Of a stretch of DNA of 64,000 nucleotides, positions 28,596 to 39,265 are shown one piece after another. Origin of the DNA: Gammaproteobacteria bacterium (lineage in GTDB: Bacteria; Pseudomonadota; Gammaproteobacteria; Steroidobacterales; GCA-2729495); contig CP129466.1 of NCBI GenBank assembly GCA_030583605.1, positions 1,061,001 to 1,125,000 of the forward strand, written 5' to 3'. Positions within the stretch are counted from its first letter, which is position 1; every line of letters begins with the position of its first letter. Below the pieces are notes generated by a model that had not been told where the DNA came from, did no database searches, and was given only the letters and a program-made list of their open reading frames with translations. Made by a program: the position numbers and the translations under genes.

Positions 28596-29788
28596 GCGCA
28601 CGGGCAGAGCGGCAGCGCCACGGCATCGGCTGGGACGGGCGGGAGGCCGACTTCACCCTGTTGCTGGCGATCGCTGCGCTGCTCGGTGTCGGCCTGGTCA
28701 TGGTGGCGTCGGCGTCGATGTCCCTCGCGGAAAAGGACTACGGCGGTCCGCTCTATTTCTTCAACCGGCAGCTCGTGGCTGTTGCCGTGGGCCTCGGGGG
28801 CGCAGCGGTGGCGATGCGCATCCCGACGGCGACCTGGCAGCGTCTCGGGCCGCTGCTCGCTGTCGGTGCGTTCGTGCTGCTCTGCGCGGTGCTGCTGCCG
28901 GGGCTCGGCCGCACGGTCAATGGCAGCACGCGCTGGCTCAACGTCGCCGGCGTGAACCTGATCCAGGTTTCCGAGCCGGCGCGGCTGCTGCTGTTGTTGT
29001 ACATCGCGGGGTACGCCGTGCGGCAGAACGAGGCGTTGCGCAGCTCCTTCGCCGGCTTCGCGCGCCCGCTCGCGGTCAGCGGCGCAGCCTGCATGCTGCT
29101 GCTGCTGCAGCCGGATTTCGGTGCGGCACTGATGTTGATGACCATGACGCTCGCCGTGCTGTTCATCGCCGGAGGGCGGCTGCGCGATTTCTTCCTGTGC
29201 GGCGGGGTGATCGCCATGCTCGGAGGGCTCCTGGCGGTGGCCGCACCCTACCGCCTGGTGCGACTCACCTCGTTCCTCGACCCGTGGCGTGATCCCTACA
29301 ACAGTGGTTTCCAGCTCACCCAGTCGCTGATCGCAATCGGTACCGGCCAGTGGACCGGCATGGGGCTCGGCGGCAGCGTGCAGAAACTCTTCTATCTTCC
29401 CGAGGCGCACACGGACTTCGTGTTTGCGGTGATCGCGGAGGAGTTCGGCCTGCTCGGCAGCGTCGTCCTGATCGCGCTGTTCGGCGTAGTGGTATGGCGC
29501 GCGCTGCTGATTTCGCGTCAGGCCGCCCTCCGGGAGCGGTTGTTCCAGGCGAGCGTCGCGTTCGGTTTCGCCATCTGGCAGGCCGCGCAGGTGTTCATCA
29601 ACATCGGCGTCAACATGGGCATCCTGCCGACGAAGGGCCTGACCCTGCCGCTGGTCAGTTACGGGCGCAGCAGCATCATCATCACTCTCATCGGCTACGG
29701 CCTGCTGCTGCGCATCGACCGCGAGAACCGGCCGGGCAACGGCGGCGTGCGCCAGCGCGGGGCCGCTGCGTGGAGGCGGGGTACATGA
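28592..29788 (+). CDS. ftsW: Septal peptidoglycan glycosyltransferase FtsW
   Basis: A 398-residue SEDS-family polymerase with about ten membrane helices. It polymerises lipid II at the septum in complex with FtsI. The large periplasmic loop includes the predicted catalytic aspartate in [14 protein letters not shown]. The signature near the C-terminus reads PLVSYGRSS (354-361 for LVSYGRSS) where most FtsW/RodA proteins I know have SYGGSS, so Gly is Arg at position 359. The start is GTG within a 4-bp overlap with murD. The stop overlaps murG. Confidence 0.95.
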   Translation: MSARAERQRHGIGWDGREADFTLLLAIAALLGVGLVMVASASMSLAEKDYGGPLYFFNRQLVAVAVGLGGAAVAMRIPTATWQRLGPLLAVGAFVLLCAVLLPGLGRTVNGSTRWLNVAGVNLIQVSEPARLLLLLYIAGYAVRQNEALRSSFAGFARPLAVSGAACMLLLLQPDFGAALMLMTMTLAVLFIAGGRLRDFFLCGGVIAMLGGLLAVAAPYRLVRLTSFLDPWRDPYNSGFQLTQSLIAIGTGQWTGMGLGGSVQKLFYLPEAHTDFVFAVIAEEFGLLGSVVLIALFGVVVWRALLISRQAALRERLFQASVAFGFAIWQAAQVFINIGVNMGILPTKGLTLPLVSYGRSSIIITLIGYGLLLRIDRENRPGNGGVRQRGAAAWRRGT

Positions 29789-30870
29789 ACGCGGGCCCGG
29801 TCCTGATCATGGCGGGTGGCACCGGCGGGCATGTTTTTCCGGCCCTCGCGGTCGCGCGCGCGCTCCACAGTCGCAACGAGTCGGTCGTCTGGCTCGGCAG
29901 CGTGCAGGGCATGGAGGCGCGCATCGTGCCCGCCGAAGGCATTCCGCTGGAAACCATTCGTGTCGGCGGTCTGCGGCGCAAGGGGGCGATGACCTGGCTC
30001 GCCGCGCCGTGGCGGTTGCTGATCGCGCTGGCCGATGCGCTGCGGGTGTTGCGCCGGCGCCGACCGCGGGTCGTGCTCGGCATGGGTGGTTTTGCAGCCG
30101 GCCCGGGCGGAGTGGCGGCATGGCTGCTCGGGCGGCCACTGGTCATCCACGAACAAAATGCAGTCGCAGGTCTCACCAATCGTCTTCTGGCTGGTATGGC
30201 CCGGGAAGTGCTGACCGCCTTCCCGGGCAGTTTTTCTGCCAGCCGCAAGGCGCGCGTGATTGGCAATCCGGTACGCCAGGAGATCACGGCGCTCCCGCCG
30301 CCGCGTGTACGCCTCGCGGGCCGGTCAGGTGCGCTGCATCTGCTCGTGCTGGGCGGCAGCCAAGGCGCGCGGGTGCTCAACGAAACCGTGCCTGCCGCCG
30401 TGGCGTCGCTGCCCGCGGGCGCGGCGCTGCAGATCTGGCACCAGACCGGCGCGGCGACGATGGAACTTGCGCGGGATGCCTACCGGAACGCCGGCTTGCA
30501 GGCGCGGGTGGACGCCTTCATCACCGACATGGCCGCGGCCTACGCCTGGGCCGATGTGGTCGTGTGCCGTGCCGGGGCCCTGACCGTTTCCGAGCTGGCG
30601 GCTGCGGGCCTGCCAGCGGTGCTGGTGCCGTTCGCCGGTGCGGTCGACGATCACCAGACGCGCAACGCGGCGTTCCTGGTCGAGGCCGGTGCGGCCACCC
30701 TGGTGGCCCAGGCGGAGCTGAGCGCTGCGCGGCTTGCTGCGGAGCTTGCTCCGTATCTGCGCGACCGCGGACTGGTGCTGACGCGGGCCGAACGGGCGCG
30801 CGCGCTCGCGCACGCCGGAGTGGCCGAGGAGATCGCGGCGACCTGCCAGCGTCTCGGAGGCGGCGAATGA
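29785..30870 (+). CDS. murG: UDP-GlcNAc:lipid I N-acetylglucosaminyltransferase MurG
   Basis: A 361-residue GT-B glycosyltransferase at the inner face of the membrane that converts lipid I to lipid II. The first glycine loop GGTGGH is at 11-16. A second, [12 protein letters not shown], opens the C-terminal UDP-GlcNAc domain, and [17 protein letters not shown] is the family's donor-site motif. The ATG at 29785 overlaps the ftsW stop by 4 bp; an open frame continuing upstream into ftsW is a shadow. Confidence 0.97.
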   Translation: MNAGPVLIMAGGTGGHVFPALAVARALHSRNESVVWLGSVQGMEARIVPAEGIPLETIRVGGLRRKGAMTWLAAPWRLLIALADALRVLRRRRPRVVLGMGGFAAGPGGVAAWLLGRPLVIHEQNAVAGLTNRLLAGMAREVLTAFPGSFSASRKARVIGNPVRQEITALPPPRVRLAGRSGALHLLVLGGSQGARVLNETVPAAVASLPAGAALQIWHQTGAATMELARDAYRNAGLQARVDAFITDMAAAYAWADVVVCRAGALTVSELAAAGLPAVLVPFAGAVDDHQTRNAAFLVEAGAATLVAQAELSAARLAAELAPYLRDRGLVLTRAERARALAHAGVAEEIAATCQRLGGGE

Positions 30871-32291
30871 AAGACCGCATGCGCAGGATCCAGCGCATCC
30901 ACTTCGTCGGTATTGGCGGCGTTGGCATGGGTGGTATTGCCGAGGTGTTGCTCAATCTCGGTTACGCGGTCCAGGGCTCCGATCTCAAGGAGTCGGCGAT
31001 GACCGCACGGCTCGCACGGCTCGGGGCGCAGATCGCCATCGGCCACCGGGCGGAAAATATCGGGGATGCGGACGTGGTGGTGGTCTCCACCGCGGTCGAC
31101 CCGGTGAATCCCGAGGTGGTCGCCGCCCGCGCCCAGCGCAAACCCGTGGTCCGCCGCGCGGAGATGCTCGCCGAGCTGATGCGCTTCCGCTACGCGATCG
31201 CCGTCTCCGGCAGCCACGGCAAGACGACCACCACCAGCCTGGTGGCCAGCGTCCTGGCGGAGGCCGGGGAAGATCCCACCTTCGTCATTGGCGGCCGCCT
31301 GAAGAGTGCGGACACGAACGGCCGCCTGGGTGCCGGCAGCTACCTCGTCGCCGAGGCGGATGAAAGCGACGCCTCGTTCATGCACCTGCAACCCATGATC
31401 GCGGTGGTTACCAACATCGACACCGATCACCTGGGCACCTACGGCGGCGACATCGAGCACCTGCGTCGCACGTTCATCGAGTTCCTGCACAACCTGCCGT
31501 TCTATGGCCTGGCGGTGCTCTGCCTCGACGATCCCGGGGTCGCGGCGATTGCCCCGGCCGTGCAGCGGCCCACGTTGACCTACGGCTTCAGCGCGCAAGC
31601 AGACGTCCGCGCGCAGCATGTCCGGGTCGATGGGCTGCGCACGCATTTCCAGGTTGCGCGACCGGGTCGGGACGGATTGCTCGATCTCACGCTCAACCTG
31701 CCGGGCCGCCACAACGTGGCCAATGCGCTCGCAGCGGTGGCGCTGGCCCATGAACTCGAACTCGATGACGGCGCCGTGCAGCGTGCGCTCGCAGAATTTC
31801 AGGGTATCGACCGACGCCTGCAGGTGATCGGCACCATCGACACCGGTCACGGGCAGGCGCTGCTCGTCGACGACTACGGACACCATCCCACCGAGGTCGC
31901 TGCCACGATGCGCGCGGCGCGCGAGGCCTGGCCCGGGCGACGTCTGGTGGTGGTATTCCAGCCGCACCGGTTCACGCGGACCCGTGACCTGCTCGATGAC
32001 TTCGCGGTCGTGCTGTCCACGGCGGACAAACTGCTGGTCGCCGAGGTCTATTCGGCCGGCGAGGACCCGATCGCCGGCGCCGATGCGCGCGCGATCTGCC
32101 GCGCCGTGCGCAGCCGCGGCACCGTCGAGCCGGTGCTGGTGCCCAAGCTCGAGCGCTTGCCGAAGCTGCTCGACGGCGTGCTCCAGGACGGCGATGTCGT
32201 GCTGACGCTCGGGGCGGGCGACATCGGCGCCGCAGCCCAGCGGCTGCCGGGCGCGCTCGCGCGTCGTCCCCGGCTGAGGCGGAGCTCGTGA
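30867..32291 (+). CDS. murC: UDP-MurNAc:L-alanine ligase MurC
   Basis: A 474-residue Mur ligase that starts the stem peptide. The N-terminal motif [17 protein letters not shown] is diagnostic for MurC. The P-loop GSHGKTT is at 115-121. EADESDASF and [10 protein letters not shown] follow in the central and C-terminal domains. The ATG at 30867 overlaps the murG stop by 4 bp. The C-terminus is short and basic. Confidence 0.97.
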   Translation: MKDRMRRIQRIHFVGIGGVGMGGIAEVLLNLGYAVQGSDLKESAMTARLARLGAQIAIGHRAENIGDADVVVVSTAVDPVNPEVVAARAQRKPVVRRAEMLAELMRFRYAIAVSGSHGKTTTTSLVASVLAEAGEDPTFVIGGRLKSADTNGRLGAGSYLVAEADESDASFMHLQPMIAVVTNIDTDHLGTYGGDIEHLRRTFIEFLHNLPFYGLAVLCLDDPGVAAIAPAVQRPTLTYGFSAQADVRAQHVRVDGLRTHFQVARPGRDGLLDLTLNLPGRHNVANALAAVALAHELELDDGAVQRALAEFQGIDRRLQVIGTIDTGHGQALLVDDYGHHPTEVAATMRAAREAWPGRRLVVVFQPHRFTRTRDLLDDFAVVLSTADKLLVAEVYSAGEDPIAGADARAICRAVRSRGTVEPVLVPKLERLPKLLDGVLQDGDVVLTLGAGDIGAAAQRLPGALARRPRLRRSS

Positions 32292-33208
32292 GGGCGCTGG
32301 CGGGAAGCAGGGCAATGGCAGCACCGGAGAAAGCACGCGTGTTCTATGGCGAGCCGATGGCGAAGCACACGTCGTGGCGTGTCGGCGGGCCGGCCGACGT
32401 CTACTTCAAGCCGCGTTCGCGCGAGGAACTGGCTGCGTTCCTGCGGCGTCTCGAGCCCGGCCGGCCGGTGCACTGGCTCGGCCTCGGCAGCAACCTGCTG
32501 GTGCGTGACGGCGGCATACGCGGCGTGGTCATTGCCACTGCCGGGTGCCTGGAGCACCTGCGCCATCTCGGCGACGGGCTGGTGGAAGCGGAGGCGGGCG
32601 TGCCCTGCACCGTGCTGGCCCGCCACTGCGCGCGCTGGCAGGTGGGACCGGCCGAATTCTTCGCGGGCATTCCCGGGACGGTGGGTGGCGCGCTGACCAT
32701 GAACGCGGGTGCGTTCGGCGGCCAGACCTGGAACAGCGTGGTCGAGGTGGAGGTCGTCAACCGTCGTGGCGAGGTGACGCGTCGCGCGCCGACCGATTAC
32801 CAGGTCGCCTATCGCGAGGTTCGCGGTCCCGCTGAGGAGTGGTTCCTGGCGGCGCGCTTCCGCTTCGACCCAAACCTGCCGACGAGTCTCGACGGCGTGC
32901 GTGCGCTGATCCAGGAGCGCCAGGCGAAGCAGCCGCTCGGCATGCCGAGCTGCGGTTCGGTGTTCCGCAACCCGCCCGGTGATTTCGCCGGGCGGCTGAT
33001 CGAGGCCGCGGGCCTGAAGGGAACGAGGATCGGCAATGCGCAGGTATCGGAGAAACACGCCAATTTCATCATCAATACCGGCGGCGCCACTGCGGCGGAC
33101 ATCGAGGCACTCATCGGTCACGTGCAGGCCACGGTGGAACGCGTGCACGGCATAGGGCTGGTGCCGGAAGTGCACGTGCTCGGCGAGCCGGCGGAGGCGG
33201 CAGCATGA
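32288..33208 (+). CDS. murB: UDP-N-acetylenolpyruvoylglucosamine reductase MurB
   Basis: A 306-residue FAD enzyme that reduces enolpyruvyl-UDP-GlcNAc to UDP-MurNAc with NADPH, the step after MurA. FAD-binding motifs include [22 protein letters not shown] and [16 protein letters not shown]. The catalytic serine lies in [10 protein letters not shown]. Length and motif layout fit the compact type II enzyme, unlike the longer type I enzyme of E. coli. The GTG start overlaps murC by 4 bp; an ATG at 32315 is an alternative that would lose nine residues. Confidence 0.95.
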   Translation: MRALAGSRAMAAPEKARVFYGEPMAKHTSWRVGGPADVYFKPRSREELAAFLRRLEPGRPVHWLGLGSNLLVRDGGIRGVVIATAGCLEHLRHLGDGLVEAEAGVPCTVLARHCARWQVGPAEFFAGIPGTVGGALTMNAGAFGGQTWNSVVEVEVVNRRGEVTRRAPTDYQVAYREVRGPAEEWFLAARFRFDPNLPTSLDGVRALIQERQAKQPLGMPSCGSVFRNPPGDFAGRLIEAAGLKGTRIGNAQVSEKHANFIINTGGATAADIEALIGHVQATVERVHGIGLVPEVHVLGEPAEAAA

Positions 33209-34176
33209 ACGCTGCGCGCTTTCCGCGTGTCACCGATCCTGCGGATTTCGGCAAGGTGGCCGTGCTCTTCGGCGGGAATTCCTCGGAACGCGAGATCTCG
33301 CTGCTGACCGGTGAGGCCGTGTACCAGGCGCTCGTCCGCCGCCGCATTGACGCCCATCGCCTGGACCCGGCGGTAGATTTTCCGGCGGCGCTGCAGGAAG
33401 GCCGGTTCGACCGCATCTGGCTCGCGCTGCATGGTTCCGGCGGCGAGGACGGCACGATCCAGGGTCTGCTCACCTGCCTGGGGCTGCCGTTCACGGGCAG
33501 CGGCGTGCTCGGTTCCGCCATCGCCATGGACAAGCTGCGCAGCAAGCGCTTGTTCCTGGCGGGCGGCGTGCCCACGCCCCGGTTCCGGGTGCTCGAAGGC
33601 CCGCCGGATTTCGACGTCGCGAGCGCCGAGCTCGGCCTGCCGCTCATCGTCAAGCCCGTCGGTGAAGGCTCCAGCATCGGCATGACCAAAGTACAGCGTG
33701 CCTCGGACCTCGCCCATGCGTTTGCCACCGCCGCCCGTTTCGGCGGCGAGGTCTTTGCGGAGGAGTGGATCGACGGGGCCGAGTACACCGCCGCCATCCT
33801 CCACGATCGCGCGTTGCCGCTGATTCGCGTGGAAACGCAGGCGGTTTTCTACGACTACCAGGCGAAGTACTTCAGCGACGAGACGCGGTATCGCTGTCCC
33901 TGCGGGCTGGCGCCCGAGGTGGAGGGGCGGTTCGCGGCGCTGGCCGCACAGGCCTTCGAGGCGGTCGGCGCGAGCGGCTGGGGCCGGGTCGACTTCATGG
34001 TCGGCGCGGACGGCGAGCCGAAGGTGCTCGAGGTCAACACGACACCGGGCATGACCAGTCACAGCCTCGTGCCCATGGCAGCCGCGGCGGCTGGTATCAG
34101 CTTCGACGAACTGGTCTGGCGGATCCTGGAAACCAGTTTCCCGCCAATCGCGCAGGAGAGAGTGAATGTTGCGTAG
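33205..34176 (+). CDS. ddlB: D-alanine:D-alanine ligase DdlB
   Basis: A 323-residue ATP-grasp ligase producing the D-Ala-D-Ala used by MurF. The N-terminal signature VLFGGNSSEREISLLTG, the substrate region ALHGSGGEDG, the lysine-containing PLIVKPVGEGSSIGM and the metal-site end VLEVNTTPGMTSHSL are all intact. It overlaps murB by 4 bp and ftsQ by 11 bp, the standard murC-(murB)-ddlB-ftsQ order. Confidence 0.97.
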   Translation: MNAARFPRVTDPADFGKVAVLFGGNSSEREISLLTGEAVYQALVRRRIDAHRLDPAVDFPAALQEGRFDRIWLALHGSGGEDGTIQGLLTCLGLPFTGSGVLGSAIAMDKLRSKRLFLAGGVPTPRFRVLEGPPDFDVASAELGLPLIVKPVGEGSSIGMTKVQRASDLAHAFATAARFGGEVFAEEWIDGAEYTAAILHDRALPLIRVETQAVFYDYQAKYFSDETRYRCPCGLAPEVEGRFAALAAQAFEAVGASGWGRVDFMVGADGEPKVLEVNTTPGMTSHSLVPMAAAAAGISFDELVWRILETSFPPIAQERVNVA

Positions 34177-34951
34177 GCGCAATCGCCGCCGGCAGGAACG
34201 CGCGGTCGCGAAACTGCCGGCCGTCAACTGGCGCATCGTGGGTGTCGCGACCGGTGCGGCCCTGTTCGCCGTCGGCGCATGGCTGGGCGTCACCTGGCTG
34301 TTGAACCGGCCGATCGACACCATTGTCGTCGCCGGCCCGTTCCAGCGTGTCTCGCCGATCAAGATCGAAGCGCTGGTCGAGCCGTATGCGCGGGCCGGCT
34401 TCCTCGATATCGATCTCGCGGCAACCCGGCGCGAGCTCACCGCGCTGCCCTGGGTGGCGAGCGCCGATGTCCGGCGCCGGTGGCCGGGACGTCTCGAGAT
34501 CCGGATTCGCGAAGAGACGCCTGTCGCCTGCTGGGGCGAACGCGGTCTGCTCAATGCGGCGGGCGAACTCTTTCTTGCCGATGCCGGGCATGTGCCCGCC
34601 GAGTTGCCGCGGCTGAGCGGTCCTGCCGGTACCGAGGGTCCGGTGACTGCCCGCTACTTCAGGTTGCAGGAGCAGCTCGAGAACCGCGGCATGGCGGCCG
34701 TTGCCTTGACACTCGATGCGCGCGGCGCTTGGGCCTTCGAGACCAGCACCGGGCTGAAGGTGCGCCTTGGCGCCAACAGCGTCGATACGCGCATCGAGCG
34801 ATTCTTCGCGGTCCTCGACGGCACGCTCGCGCAGCTCGCGGGCGAGGTGGACTACGTGGACATGCGCTACCCGAATGGATTTGCGATCGGCTGGAAGAAG
34901 GCGGCCGGCGCAGCCGCTGCTGCAGCGAAGGAGCGGGATCCCAATGCCTAA
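34166..34951 (+). CDS. ftsQ: Cell division protein FtsQ
   Basis: A 261-residue bitopic divisome protein. A basic cytoplasmic N-terminus (MLRRRNRRRQER) precedes one membrane helix (about 24-46). The POTRA domain begins at PIDTIVVAGPFQRVSP, and the beta domain with RWPGRLEIRIREETPVACWG is followed by the C-terminal region that binds FtsB and FtsL. It recruits FtsBL to the septum. It starts inside ddlB (11-bp overlap) and ends 8 bp into ftsA. Confidence 0.94.
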   Translation: MLRRRNRRRQERAVAKLPAVNWRIVGVATGAALFAVGAWLGVTWLLNRPIDTIVVAGPFQRVSPIKIEALVEPYARAGFLDIDLAATRRELTALPWVASADVRRRWPGRLEIRIREETPVACWGERGLLNAAGELFLADAGHVPAELPRLSGPAGTEGPVTARYFRLQEQLENRGMAAVALTLDARGAWAFETSTGLKVRLGANSVDTRIERFFAVLDGTLAQLAGEVDYVDMRYPNGFAIGWKKAAGAAAAAAKERDPNA

Positions 34952-36179
34952 GAAGACGGAGCAGCGTCTGCTCGTCGGCCTCGACATCGGCACCTCGAAG
35001 GTGGTGGCGATCGTCGGCGAGCTGCAAGACGACGGCGCCGTCGAGGTTATCGGCTTCGGCATGAATCCGTCGCGTGGCCTGAAAAAAGGCGTGGTGGTCA
35101 ATATCGAGTCCACGGTCATGTCGATCCAGCGCGCCGTCGAGGAGGCCGAGCTGATGGCGGGCTGCGAGATCAATGCCGTGTACACCGGTATCGCCGGCAG
35201 CCACGTACGCAGCCTGAATTCGCACGGCATCGTTGCGATACGCGATCGCGAAGTGACGCGCAGCGACGTCGATCGCGTGATCGACGCGGCGCGGGCGGTG
35301 GCCATCCCCGCGGACCAGAAGGTCCTGCATGTGCTGCCGCAGGAGTACATCATCGACGGGCAGGAGGGCATCCGCGAGCCGATCGGCATGTCCGGCGTCC
35401 GCCTCGAGGCGCGCGTGCACATGGTCACCGGCTCGGCGAGTGCGGCGCAGAACATCGTCAAGTGCGTGCAGCGCTGCGGGCTGGAGGTCGAGGACATCGT
35501 TCTCGAACAGCTTGCCTCGAGCCACGCCGTGCTCACGGACGACGAGCGGGAACTCGGCGTGTGCCTGGTCGATGTCGGCGGAGGCACCACCGACATCGCG
35601 GTGTTCAACTCCGGCGCCATTCGCCACACGGCAGTGATCCCGATCGCCGGCGACCAGGTCACCAACGACATCGCCATATCCCTGCGTACGCCGACGCAGT
35701 ACGCGGAGGAGATCAAGGTCAAGTACGCCTGCGCCCTGTCACAGCTGGCAACTGCCGACGAGAGCATCGAGGTGCCGAGCGTCGGTGACCGGCCGTCGCG
35801 GCGCCTGGCGCGGCAGACGCTCGCCGAAGTCGTCGAGCCCCGCTACGAGGAGCTCTTCGGGCTGGTGCGTGACGAACTGCGCCGCAGCGGCTTCGAGGAG
35901 ATGGTGGCGGCTGGCGTGGTGCTCACCGGCGGCAGCGCGAAGATGGAAGGCGTGGTGGAACTTGCCGAGGAGGTGTTCCACATGCCGGTCCGCCTCGGGC
36001 TGCCGCAGCACGTGCGCGGCCTTGGCGATGTCGTGCGTAATCCCATTCACGCCACGGGCGTCGGCCTGCTGCTGTACGCGCGCGATCACGCGGCGCGCCA
36101 TGGCGGCGATGCCCCGGTTTCATCGGGTATCCGCGACGTGTGGGCGCGGATGAAGTCCTGGTTCCAGGGAAGTTTTTGA
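34944..36179 (+). CDS. ftsA: Cell division protein FtsA
   Basis: A 411-residue actin-like ATPase that tethers FtsZ to the membrane. The phosphate-1 motif [10 protein letters not shown] opens the protein. [13 protein letters not shown] is phosphate-2, and [11 protein letters not shown] is the adenosine motif. The amphipathic membrane-targeting helix is at the C-terminus ([13 protein letters not shown]). The ATG at 34944 has AAGGAGCGGG upstream and overlaps the ftsQ stop. Confidence 0.97.
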   Translation: MPKKTEQRLLVGLDIGTSKVVAIVGELQDDGAVEVIGFGMNPSRGLKKGVVVNIESTVMSIQRAVEEAELMAGCEINAVYTGIAGSHVRSLNSHGIVAIRDREVTRSDVDRVIDAARAVAIPADQKVLHVLPQEYIIDGQEGIREPIGMSGVRLEARVHMVTGSASAAQNIVKCVQRCGLEVEDIVLEQLASSHAVLTDDERELGVCLVDVGGGTTDIAVFNSGAIRHTAVIPIAGDQVTNDIAISLRTPTQYAEEIKVKYACALSQLATADESIEVPSVGDRPSRRLARQTLAEVVEPRYEELFGLVRDELRRSGFEEMVAAGVVLTGGSAKMEGVVELAEEVFHMPVRLGLPQHVRGLGDVVRNPIHATGVGLLLYARDHAARHGGDAPVSSGIRDVWARMKSWFQGSF

Positions 36180-36238
36180 GGGGCCACTGCGTAAGAGACC
36201 CCAGTTTGCGTTGTTGTTGTTGTGGAGGAGAAGCGGCA

Positions 36239-37423
36239 ATGTTTGAACTCATGGATGCATCAAGCCAGAGCGCGGTCATCAAGGTCATCGGCGTGGGCGG
36301 TGGCGGCGGCAATGCCGTCAAGCACATGGCGAATTGCGGCATTGAGGGCGTGGACTTCATCTGTGCGAATACCGACTCGCAGGCGCTGCGCGGGTCGAAC
36401 GTGCGCACGGCGTTGCAGATCGGCTGCAATATCACCAAGGGACTCGGCGCGGGGGCGGATCCCGATGTCGGTCGCCAGGCGGCCATGGAGGACCGTGACC
36501 GCATCATCGAGGTGATCGACGGCGCCGACATGCTGTTCATCACCGCCGGGCTCGGGGGCGGCACCGGCACCGGCGCCGCGCCCGTGGTGGCGCAGGTGGC
36601 GAGGGAACTCGGGATCCTGACGGTGGCGGTCGTCACCAAGCCATTCAAGATGGAAGGCCGCAAGCGTCTGCAGGTCGCCGATCAGGGCATTCACGACCTG
36701 GCCAAGTACGTCGACTCACTGATCACGATCCCGAACGAGAAACTGCTCTCCGTGCTCGGCTCGCAGACGACCCTGCTCGATGCCTTCCGCGCGGCCAACG
36801 AGGTGCTGCAGGGCGCCGTCCAGGGCATCGCCGAGCTGATTACCCGTCCCGGCCTGATCAACGTCGACTTCGCCGACGTGCGTACGGTCATGTCGGAAAT
36901 GGGCATGGCGATGATGGGCTCGGGCACGGCCAGTGGCGAGGACCGGGCGCGGGAAGCGGCGGAAGCGGCGATTTCCAGCCCTCTGCTCGAGGAGGTCAAC
37001 CTGTCGGGAGCCCGCGGCATTCTGGTAAACGTGACGGCCGGGATGGACCTGTCCATCGGCGAGTTCCACCAGGTCGGCGAAACCGTCAAGCAGTGCGCCT
37101 CCGACGATGCGACGGTAGTGATCGGGACCGTCATCGACGAGGACATGTCGAGCAGCATTCGCGTAACGGTGGTCGCCACGGGTCTTGGCCGGGAGGCCAT
37201 GCGGCAGGCTGAGCAGCCTGCGATCCGGGTGGTTCGGCCCGCGGTCGTAGCTGCCCATGGTGGGGGAGCCGCGGCCGAAGTGCTGCAGCCGAACTACGGC
37301 GTCTACGAGCGCCCGGCGGTGCAGCGGCGCACGCCAATGCCCGAAGGACCCGTTGCAGCCACGCCGGAAGCGAATTTCGAACTGCTCGACGTGCCCGCGT
37401 TCCTGCGGCGACAGGCGGACTGA
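36239..37423 (+). CDS. ftsZ: Cell division GTPase FtsZ
   Basis: A 394-residue tubulin homologue forming the Z ring. The tubulin signature GGGTGTG is at 106-112. The synergy-loop region [11 protein letters not shown] and the T7 segment are conserved. The C-terminal conserved tail reads [11 protein letters not shown], the peptide that binds FtsA, and on family knowledge ZapD (also encoded here). GGAGGAG precedes the ATG; the preceding spacer contains a short GTT repeat (36207-36221). Unlike the upstream genes it does not overlap its neighbour: 59 bp separate it from ftsA. Confidence 0.98.
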   Translation: MFELMDASSQSAVIKVIGVGGGGGNAVKHMANCGIEGVDFICANTDSQALRGSNVRTALQIGCNITKGLGAGADPDVGRQAAMEDRDRIIEVIDGADMLFITAGLGGGTGTGAAPVVAQVARELGILTVAVVTKPFKMEGRKRLQVADQGIHDLAKYVDSLITIPNEKLLSVLGSQTTLLDAFRAANEVLQGAVQGIAELITRPGLINVDFADVRTVMSEMGMAMMGSGTASGEDRAREAAEAAISSPLLEEVNLSGARGILVNVTAGMDLSIGEFHQVGETVKQCASDDATVVIGTVIDEDMSSSIRVTVVATGLGREAMRQAEQPAIRVVRPAVVAAHGGGAAAEVLQPNYGVYERPAVQRRTPMPEGPVAATPEANFELLDVPAFLRRQAD

Positions 37424-37676
37424 GGAGAGGGTGCCCGGGTTCGTGTTGCGGCATTTTCACAGACTGTGGTACTGTTCGCCCCGCTGGCAGGTGCGGGGCG
37501 CAGTATCTGCCATTCCCAGGGGCAGGACTTTCAGATAGTTAGCTCCTGATCTGGTGTGCGGGTCGGAGATCGTTGTGTTTCTTTGGCCCCACCTGAACTG
37601 TGGTGTATGAGCAACAGTACGCAGGTCAGTGACGACTGTGCCTGCGGTGTTGCGTCACGTAGGCGGGAGGGGACTC
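37424..37676. other. Intergenic region ftsZ-lpxC with a possible promoter
   Basis: No gene was found in these 253 bp. TTGCGG (37446-37451) and TACTGT (37470-37475) with an 18-bp spacer could drive lpxC separately, giving a leader of about 195 nt; the -10 is only a moderate match. No T-rich hairpin terminator for ftsZ is evident. Confidence 0.35.
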
Positions 37677-38588
37677 ATGCTCAGGCAGCGAACCCTGAAA
37701 ACGGCTATCCGTGCGACCGGTGTCGGCCTGCATACCGGACGGAAGGTCTATATGACCCTGCGGCCGGCCGCCGAGAACACCGGGGTGGTTTTCCGCCGCG
37801 TCGATCTCGATCCGTGTGTGGACATTCCGGCCGATGCGATGAAGGTCGGCGAGACCATGCTGGGCACCACGCTCGTCGAAGGCGACGCCAAGGTGGCCAC
37901 GGTCGAACATCTGCTGGCGGCGATGGCCGGTCTCGGCATCGACAACGCCTATGTAGACCTGACGGCTCCGGAAGTGCCGATCATGGACGGCAGCGCCGCA
38001 CCCTTCGTGTTCCTGCTGCAGTCGGCAGGGATCGCCGAGCAGAATGCCGCGAAGCGTTTCCTGCGCATCCGCCGCCCCGTACGGGTGGAGGAAGGCGACA
38101 AGTGGGCGGAGTTCCGTCCCTATTCCGGGTTTCGGGTCAACTTCCGTATCGACTTCGATCACGCGGTGTTCAAGCGGCACACCCAGGAAGCATCCGTGGA
38201 CTTTTCCTCCACGTCATTCCTGAAGGAAGTGAGCCGCGCGCGCACGTTTGGCTTCGCCCGCGAGATCGAGGCGCTGCGCGCACGCAACCTGACGCTCGGC
38301 GGCAATATGGGCAACGCGATCGTCGTCGATGACTTCAAGGTGCTGAACGAGGACGGGCTGCGCTTCGAGGATGAGTTCGTCAAGCACAAGATTCTCGACG
38401 CGATCGGTGACTTGTATTTGCTTGGCCACCCGCTGCTCGGCGAGTACACCGGCTACAAGTCGGGTCATTCCCTCAACAACCGGCTGTTGCGTACCTTGCG
38501 TGCGACGCCTGATGCCTGGGAGCTGGCGAGCTTCGCGAGCGACGCGCAGGCGCCGGTATCGTTTCTGGCTCCTGCCGCAACTGCCTGA
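37677..38588 (+). CDS. lpxC: UDP-3-O-acyl-N-acetylglucosamine deacetylase LpxC
   Basis: A 303-residue zinc amidase catalysing the committed step of lipid A synthesis. The N-terminus [20 protein letters not shown] is characteristic. The zinc ligands are the histidine of VEHLLAAM and the H/D pair in [10 protein letters not shown]. The catalytic glutamate is in VEHLL context and the general-acid histidine in SGHSLNN. The ATG at 37677 follows GGAGGGG. ftsZ-lpxC is the standard end of the gammaproteobacterial dcw cluster. Confidence 0.98.
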   Translation: MLRQRTLKTAIRATGVGLHTGRKVYMTLRPAAENTGVVFRRVDLDPCVDIPADAMKVGETMLGTTLVEGDAKVATVEHLLAAMAGLGIDNAYVDLTAPEVPIMDGSAAPFVFLLQSAGIAEQNAAKRFLRIRRPVRVEEGDKWAEFRPYSGFRVNFRIDFDHAVFKRHTQEASVDFSSTSFLKEVSRARTFGFAREIEALRARNLTLGGNMGNAIVVDDFKVLNEDGLRFEDEFVKHKILDAIGDLYLLGHPLLGEYTGYKSGHSLNNRLLRTLRATPDAWELASFASDAQAPVSFLAPAATA

Positions 38589-38590
38589 CC

Positions 38591-38607
38591 GGGGCCGGCG
38601 CGGCCCC
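38591..38607. terminator. GC-rich hairpin between convergent lpxC and dciA
   Basis: GGGGCCG (38591-38597) and CGGCCCC (38601-38607) form a perfect 7-bp stem with a 3-nt loop, 2 bp after the lpxC stop. There is no T run on either side, so it could stop transcription only inefficiently or with Rho. Confidence 0.3.
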
Positions 38608-38728
38608 GCAGGATCTGGTGCAGGTTATCCCGCCGCCCCCTCGGTGGGGCGCAGTTCCTGGTTCTATCGGATAACGTCAGCGCGCCATCCGCATTCGTGA
38701 CGTTTCGCCGCGGCGTGCAATCGCTGCG

Positions 38729-39034
38729 TCAGCCGCCGCCGACCCGCACCCGCACCCGCGCTGCCTGCGGGTGCCGCTCACGGCATCGCTCCAGCAGTCC
38801 TTGCGCCTCAAACCGCAGCCGCGATGCCCAGGCCGGGCTGCCCGCGAGAATCACCAGCGTGCCGTCCGGACGCAGATGGGCCGCGCGCAATTCCGCGGCG
38901 AGCTCTGGGCCGAGTGAGGCGCGTAACGTCGCCGCCAGCTCTTCGGTCGCGGTGGCCTTGCGCGCCAGGTCGGCGAATGGGCCGGCCGGCTGCTGTAGCA
39001 GATCCGACAGCGATTTCAGGGATTTTTCCGACAT
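38729..39034 (-). CDS. dciA: DciA-family (DUF721) replicative helicase loader, short
   Basis: A 101-residue DUF721 protein. DciA is the ancestral loader of DnaB in bacteria that lack dnaC. The conserved core is visible: an N-terminal helix (SLSDLLQQ) and the strand-turn region GTLVILAGSPAWASRLRFEAQGLLER, containing the tryptophan found in the family. Location between lpxC and the M23-secA pair matches Pseudomonas. It is short: essentially only the KH-like core, without the extra C-terminal extension of many gammaproteobacterial DciA proteins. GGAG precedes the ATG. Confidence 0.82.
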   Translation of the reverse strand: MSEKSLKSLSDLLQQPAGPFADLARKATATEELAATLRASLGPELAAELRAAHLRPDGTLVILAGSPAWASRLRFEAQGLLERCRERHPQAARVRVRVGGG

Positions 39035-39074
39035 CGATCACGCTCCATAGCCACCGGAATGTGAAGCGTTTTCC

Positions 39075-39103
39075 TTGTGTTATTTCAAATTGCTGGGCAT
39101 AGT
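39075..39103 (+). promoter_or_regulatory. Sigma-70 promoter for the riboswitch-M23 transcript
   Basis: TTGTGT (39075-39080) and CATAGT (39098-39103) are 17 bp apart (4 of 6 matches each). Transcription would start near 39110, immediately before P1 of the riboswitch, which supports the assignment. Confidence 0.55.
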
Positions 39104-39116
39104 TCCGGGGACGAAA

Positions 39117-39190
39117 CGGCAAACCCGCTGAAAAGCGGGGACGCAAAGCCACCGGTCTAAGGGAGTATTCCTATGATAGCGGGGTTGCCG
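39117..39190 (+). promoter_or_regulatory. Cyclic di-GMP-I (GEMM-I) riboswitch
   Basis: The aptamer has all GEMM-I features. P1 pairs CGGCAA (39117-39122) with TTGCCG (39185-39190). P2 is CCCGCT-GAAA-AGCGGG (39124-39139), with the GAAA tetraloop. The conserved GACGCAAAGCC core follows (39140-39150), then P3 starting CCGGTCTAAG and closing at CTATGATAGCGGGG. The tetraloop receptor shows a compensated U-A pair (TCTAAG with TATGA) in place of the common C-G. The position equivalent to G20 of the Vibrio aptamer is G by my alignment, arguing for c-di-GMP and against cGAMP. It lies 131 nt before the M23 start codon. Confidence 0.95.
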
Positions 39191-39242
39191 AGGGCCGGGG
39201 CCTGCGTATGCCCGCACCGGCACGCCAACCAGAGAAATTCCG

Positions 39243-39265
39243 CCCGCAGGCTCAACGCCTGCGGG
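39243..39265 (+). promoter_or_regulatory. Hairpin downstream of the c-di-GMP riboswitch (possible expression platform)
   Basis: CCCGCAGG (39243-39250) and CCTGCGGG (39258-39265) form a perfect 8-bp stem with a 7-nt loop, 52 nt after the aptamer and 56 nt before the M23 start. No T run follows, so a simple intrinsic terminator is unlikely. Rho-dependent or translational control would be needed if it acts as the switch. Confidence 0.4.
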
